Assembly: GCA_964455095.1 (NCBI GenBank)
Contig: CAYVUV010000113.1
Span: 1-9,306, forward strand
Source of the DNA: CAYVUV01 sp964455095
Lineage (GTDB): Bacteria > Desulfobacterota > Binatia > HRBIN30 > CADEER01
Reading direction: 5' to 3'
DNA length: 9,306 nucleotides
Below the pieces are notes generated by a model. It had not been told where the DNA came from. It saw nothing but the letters and a program-made list of their open reading frames with translations, and did not search any database. Of this stretch, positions 6,063-9,306 are shown one piece after another; position 1 is the first letter of the stretch, and each line of letters begins with the position of its first letter. The position numbers and the translations under genes were made by a program.

Positions 6063-7388
6063 ATGTTGCTCCGTCTCGTCCTGCTGGCTCTGGTCGTGCT
6101 GCCCAACGCCGCGCACGCCATTACCGTCCTCACCACCGGCAAACGCGTCGCCGTGCGCGACGGGTCGACGGTCATTCGCGTCGGCGCCGATCCCAACCTG
6201 GCGGCGCTCGTCGATCCCACCGCGTGTCCGTCGGCGGCTTCGGTGCGCATCGCGTCGTACCCGACGGCGCGCAACCTGGTCGTCGGTCCGCCCGCCGTGG
6301 CACTGCCGTGCGCGGGGTGGAAGGCGATCGAGAACGGGTGGCTGTATCAGGACGACAGCGGCAGCGCCGGCGGCATCCGCCTGGTGCGCTACACGACGCG
6401 CGGCCTCACCATCATTGCCGGCGCGCCGGGATTCGCGCTCGAGCCAGGCCCGGTCGGATTTCTCCAGGCGGGGCTTACGGTCGGCGATACGCGCTATCAC
6501 GTCCGCTTCCATTCGTTCCGACTGAACAACGCACAGGCCATCGTCTCGCTGCGCCAGTCGCGCGCTGCGGCGGCGGCCGAGCACGCCTTCTGGCAGACGC
6601 TGCTCGGCGAGCGCGACCGCGCCGACGAGACGCTGCGGCTGCTCGCCTACGCCGAGCGCGGCAATCGGCGCGACGGCTGGCAGCCGTTCCTCACCGCAAT
6701 GACGCACCTGTACCAGTTCGGCGAACAGGTGACCCACTATCCGAGCGCCACCGCCGCGCAGCGCAAAAGTGTCGACGCGGCGCGCACGGCTTTCGCGCGG
6801 GCGCTGCCGCTGCTGTACCAGCCGGGGATCGGCGACTCGCGCGCGCTTGGCTTCGCCTCCGGTACGACCTACGTCGCCGGCGTTCTGGCGGCGGATGCGG
6901 CGCTGCGCGCGCAGGGGGTCGCCGAGATGGACGCCGCCGCCGTCGTCAATCCGCTGTTCAACGCCTTCAACCCGATTGGCGCCGTACCGCCCGCCGTGTT
7001 GCCGAACGATCCCGCCTATCAGGCGGCCCTCCGGCTGCTGGACGAGTACTTTCCGGTCGCTGCGACCGCGTGCGTTGGCCCTGCCGGCGCGCAGGGCGAG
7101 ATCTGCTTCAACGACGGGCTGGCGCCGCACAACCTGGAAGGCACGTTCCTCTTCTTCGGCGATGTCTACGCCAAGGCCGGCCGCATCGAGGACGCGCGAT
7201 CGCGCTACCAACTCGCGCTGGCAGTGGGTCAGGGCTCGGGCTGGCGCGCAGAGTTCATGGCCGAGGTGCAGGAACGACTCGACGACCTGCCCGCGCGTGT
7301 CGCGCGTTTCCAGGACGCTGATCCCAGCAACGACCCGCCCATGGTCGGCGTCGCCAACGCCGGCTGCGCGCACTGTCACTACCAGTAA
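6063..7388 (+). CDS. secreted protein of unknown function ending in a CXXCH haem motif
   Basis: The product is 441 residues. The first 19 residues form a clear signal peptide with a hydrophobic core (LVLLALVVL) and an AHA cleavage site, which is why I start at 6063 although the frame is open from before 5865. Residues 20-160 look beta-rich and contain one cysteine pair candidate (C55, C83). Residues 165-410 look helical, and the stretch TFLFFGDVYAKAGRIEDA at 361-378 with the following YQLAL resembles a TPR-like helix pair. C337 and C348 form a second possible disulfide. The chain ends AGCAHCHYQ, so a haem c site (C435, C438, H439) lies only two residues from the C-terminus. It is probably periplasmic or outer-surface and may attach one haem. 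I do not recognise the family and assign no reaction. Confidence 0.8.
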   Translation: MLLRLVLLALVVLPNAAHAITVLTTGKRVAVRDGSTVIRVGADPNLAALVDPTACPSAASVRIASYPTARNLVVGPPAVALPCAGWKAIENGWLYQDDSGSAGGIRLVRYTTRGLTIIAGAPGFALEPGPVGFLQAGLTVGDTRYHVRFHSFRLNNAQAIVSLRQSRAAAAAEHAFWQTLLGERDRADETLRLLAYAERGNRRDGWQPFLTAMTHLYQFGEQVTHYPSATAAQRKSVDAARTAFARALPLLYQPGIGDSRALGFASGTTYVAGVLAADAALRAQGVAEMDAAAVVNPLFNAFNPIGAVPPAVLPNDPAYQAALRLLDEYFPVAATACVGPAGAQGEICFNDGLAPHNLEGTFLFFGDVYAKAGRIEDARSRYQLALAVGQGSGWRAEFMAEVQERLDDLPARVARFQDADPSNDPPMVGVANAGCAHCHYQ

Positions 7389-7400
7389 CCCCGAGACGCC

Positions 7401-7465
7401 CTTCGACGGCCTCAGGAGGGGCCCATCGAATGGAAACGGGATCCGCTCATGCTGAGCCGTCGAAG
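7401..7465. repeat. inverted repeat between convergent genes, possible bidirectional terminator or REP-like element
   Basis: CTTCGACGGCCTCAG at 7401-7415 is complementary to CTGAGCCGTCGAAG at 7452-7465 apart from one bulged base, with a 36-base spacer. It lies 12 bases after the stop of the secreted haem-motif protein and 28 bases beyond the stop of the minus-strand repeat protein. No T-run follows on either side, so a classical terminator is not shown. The CTTCGACnnnCTCAG core resembles a dispersed intergenic palindrome common in GC-rich genomes (from memory). Confidence 0.6.
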
Positions 7466-7492
7466 CACGGGGCGGGGATTTTCAACCGGCTG

Positions 7493-9306
7493 CTACTCGC
7501 CCACACATCTGAACAGAGCGGAGCTCACCGCCCTGACCAGGCAGTCTATCGTGACTGATCCGGTGTCGTTGCAGTCGAAGGGCAGGCACTGATCGATGCC
7601 GATGACGCCGAGCGCGATGTTGACGCCTTTGATCAACTCGTCGATGGTGACCGTTCCGTCTTCGCTGCAGTCGCCGACGCAGGTCCCAGGGGTGGGAGTC
7701 GGCGTGGGCGTCGCGGTGCGGGATGGCGTCGGCGTGGGTGTCGGCGTCGCCACGGCTGTCGGGGCGGCGACGAAGTCGGCCTTGGCGTTGACGCCGGAGA
7801 TCGGAATGAACTGGTTGTCGACGCAATCGTAGCCACGCGCGTTCAGCTCGGCGCACTCGACGTTCAACCGCCAGGTGGCGTCGAACACACTGAAGGTGAA
7901 GAGGCCGGCGCTGTTGGTCCTCGTGTCGAGGTCGTACACCAGCTCGCCGATGGTGAGGTAGGCGTGGAGCGTGACGTCGCCGAGCGGGGCGCCGCTGTTG
8001 TTGCGCACGTGGCCGGTGATCTGCGCGGTGATCGGACGCGCGATCAGCCGCAGGCCGCTGCGTTCCTCGCCGTCGTTGAGCGTCTCGTGCAGTTGATTGC
8101 CGACCAGGCCGCGCTGCTGCAGCTCGGACGGGTTGGCGCGCACGTACCAACTGCCGCCGCTGACGGCGAGATCGAAGCTGCCGTCCGGGCCGGTTCTCGT
8201 CGACACGTTACCGGCCCGCACCTCGAGGTTGGCGAGCGGTGTGCCGATGTCGTCGGTGGCGAGGCCGCGCAAGTGGGCGCTGCCCAAGCGGCCGACCGAG
8301 AAGTTGGCCGTCCGATCGGCGCCCGCGATCGTGACGGACTGATCGCCCGGGCAAGCGTACCCGCGCGGCTGCAGATCGTCGCAGTCGAGACTGATGTCCC
8401 AGGTGCCGTTCGATACCCCTAGGGAGTAGTTGCCGTTGGAGTCGGTCTGCCCGCGAGCGAAATACTGCGCGCCGCTGGCCATCAGGGAAGCCTGCACGCC
8501 GACCGCTTCGACCGGCGCGTTGTTGGTGCTCTCCTTCACCACGCCGCCGATGTGCGCGGTCAGGCGCCGCAAGACGAGATCCTGCCGTGCCGCCTGGCCG
8601 GCGCCGACGTGGACGTTCACGATTGCCGAGAGGAACCCCAGCGCGGCGGGGTCGTCGACGTCCAGGCGGAGGGTCCAGTTGCCAGCCAGCACCCCGATTG
8701 CATAGTTGCCCGCGCTGTCGCTGATGCCGATGCCATCGAGCTCCTCGTTGTCGGCCGAGAAACGCAGGCCGGTAACGGCATGCCCCTGATCGTCGAGCAC
8801 GGTGCCGTGGAGCAGCGCGGTCGCCGAGGGGAACTGAATCGAGACGCCGGAGACGTTGCGGCCTCCGGTGTCGACCACGTACCGGTCTGACGCAACCAGA
8901 AGCCCGAGGAGTGCCGTCGAATTCAACGAGGGATCCACCTCCCATGTGGTCGCCGCGGACGAGACGGGAATTGCGAAGTCGCCGTCGGCATCCGAGTACG
9001 CTGCGGTAAACAACGCCGGGTCGTCTGCCGTGGTGGTGATTTGTACGCCGGGGACGCCTGATCCGCCGCCGTCGATGAGCCGGCCCGAGATGCTGCGATC
9101 GGCGGCGGCGAGCGAGAGATCCTGCGTAACGGTGGCGCCAGCGGCGATCGTCACCCGTGACGAGTCCGCGAGGTTGACGACGAAACCGGTCTTCACGGCG
9201 AGCAGTTCAAACGTGCCCGCCGGGCAGTTCAGCGTGAAGTGACCGGTGGCGTCGGCGAGCGCGATGGCGAGCGGGCCGGAGTCGGGTCCGATCAGGGCAG
9301 CGAAGG
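7493..9306 (-). CDS. large extracellular beta-repeat protein with Pro/Thr linker and dockerin-like tail, 5' end missing
   Basis: The frame is open from the window edge to a TAG at 7493-7495; 603 residues are visible and no start is needed inside the window (a GTG at 9196 is internal). About six repeats of 85-95 residues follow one another, at 9304-9092 (partial), 9091-8813, 8812-8552, 8551-8273, 8272-8021 and 8020-7763. Each has an I/L-x-G-x-V start, a D/S-x-x-G-x-F/Y centre and an aromatic W/Y-x-V/L strand, the pattern of carboxypeptidase-regulatory-like or Cna-B-type beta-sandwiches. A Pro/Thr linker (7762-7685) leads to a tail with two EF-hand-like loops: DCSEDGTVTIDE, and DCNDTGSVTIDC, whose last ligand is Cys. 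Six cysteines in the last 62 residues suggest disulfides. The protein is probably surface-displayed or secreted, perhaps adhesive or sugar-binding. No catalytic domain or sorting motif is seen in the visible part. Confidence 0.85.
   Translation of the reverse strand, partial: FAALIGPDSGPLAIALADATGHFTLNCPAGTFELLAVKTGFVVNLADSSRVTIAAGATVTQDLSLAAADRSISGRLIDGGGSGVPGVQITTTADDPALFTAAYSDADGDFAIPVSSAATTWEVDPSLNSTALLGLLVASDRYVVDTGGRNVSGVSIQFPSATALLHGTVLDDQGHAVTGLRFSADNEELDGIGISDSAGNYAIGVLAGNWTLRLDVDDPAALGFLSAIVNVHVGAGQAARQDLVLRRLTAHIGGVVKESTNNAPVEAVGVQASLMASGAQYFARGQTDSNGNYSLGVSNGTWDISLDCDDLQPRGYACPGDQSVTIAGADRTANFSVGRLGSAHLRGLATDDIGTPLANLEVRAGNVSTRTGPDGSFDLAVSGGSWYVRANPSELQQRGLVGNQLHETLNDGEERSGLRLIARPITAQITGHVRNNSGAPLGDVTLHAYLTIGELVYDLDTRTNSAGLFTFSVFDATWRLNVECAELNARGYDCVDNQFIPISGVNAKADFVAAPTAVATPTPTPTPSRTATPTPTPTPGTCVGDCSEDGTVTIDELIKGVNIALGVIGIDQCLPFDCNDTGSVTIDCLVRAVSSALFRCVGE
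7691..7751. repeat. low-complexity tandem GGCGTGGGYGTC-type repeat coding for the Pro/Thr linker
   Basis: Degenerate 6-bp units (GGCGTG/GGCGTC on the plus strand) encode alternating Thr-Pro on the minus strand, interrupted once by SRTA. Such tracts vary in length by slippage and form flexible extracellular spacers. Confidence 0.8.

Noticed and set aside
5582..6274. Minus-strand frame of 230 codons across the divergent region
   Set aside because: It overlaps the 68-residue gene in another frame and the signal peptide region of the secreted protein, and has Arg-rich shadow composition.
6054..7379. Minus-strand open frame antisense to the secreted haem-motif protein
   Set aside because: No signal peptide or domain; the plus frame has both a signal peptide and a CXXCH.
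7691..7751. Possible CRISPR-like or regulatory tandem repeat
   Set aside because: The units are 6 bp, have no spacers and are explained by a Thr-Pro coding linker.

Overview
This is a GC-rich window with high G/C at third codon positions, which also produces many long shadow reading frames. The genes suggest an uncultured Deltaproteobacteria-like or Binatota-like lineage. Three things point that way: a HybB-type membrane redox module with a multiheme cytochrome, a haem-motif sensor kinase with a cysteine-rich insertion in its ATP-binding domain, and a secreted protein with a Pro/Thr linker and a terminal Ca-binding repeat pair beginning CVGDC. The lineage call is recalled from family patterns, not tested by search.

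Positions 1-5417, + strand: one tight operon. It holds the 3' end of a multihaem c-type cytochrome, a protein with four [4Fe-4S] clusters, a HybB/NrfD-type ten-helix membrane subunit, a membrane histidine kinase with periplasmic haem-attachment motifs, a stand-alone receiver, and a membrane-anchored receiver fused to a GcvH-like domain without the lipoyl lysine. Four of the five junctions are ATGA stop/start overlaps and the fifth is a 3-base gap, so translation is probably coupled. The first three genes look like a quinone-linked electron-transfer complex. The next three look like a two-component pathway that may sense periplasmic redox state. Neither receiver has a DNA-binding domain, so the output may act on proteins, perhaps the redox complex itself.

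Positions 5418-5652: an intergenic region with a nested imperfect palindrome of about 170 bp built from 8-bp units, plus an extra direct copy of its outer arm. Positions 5653-5859, - strand: a 68-residue two-helix membrane protein with a good ribosome binding site. Positions 5860-6062 show nothing convincing.

Positions 6063-7388, + strand: a secreted 441-residue protein of unknown function that ends in a CXXCH haem motif three residues from its stop-proximal end. Positions 7401-7465: an inverted repeat between convergent genes. Positions 7493-9306, - strand: the 3' part of a large extracellular protein made of about six beta-sandwich repeats of carboxypeptidase-regulatory type, a Pro/Thr linker and a dockerin-like cysteine-rich tail. 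Its 5' end lies beyond the window. No tRNA, rRNA, CRISPR array, transposase or integrase was seen.
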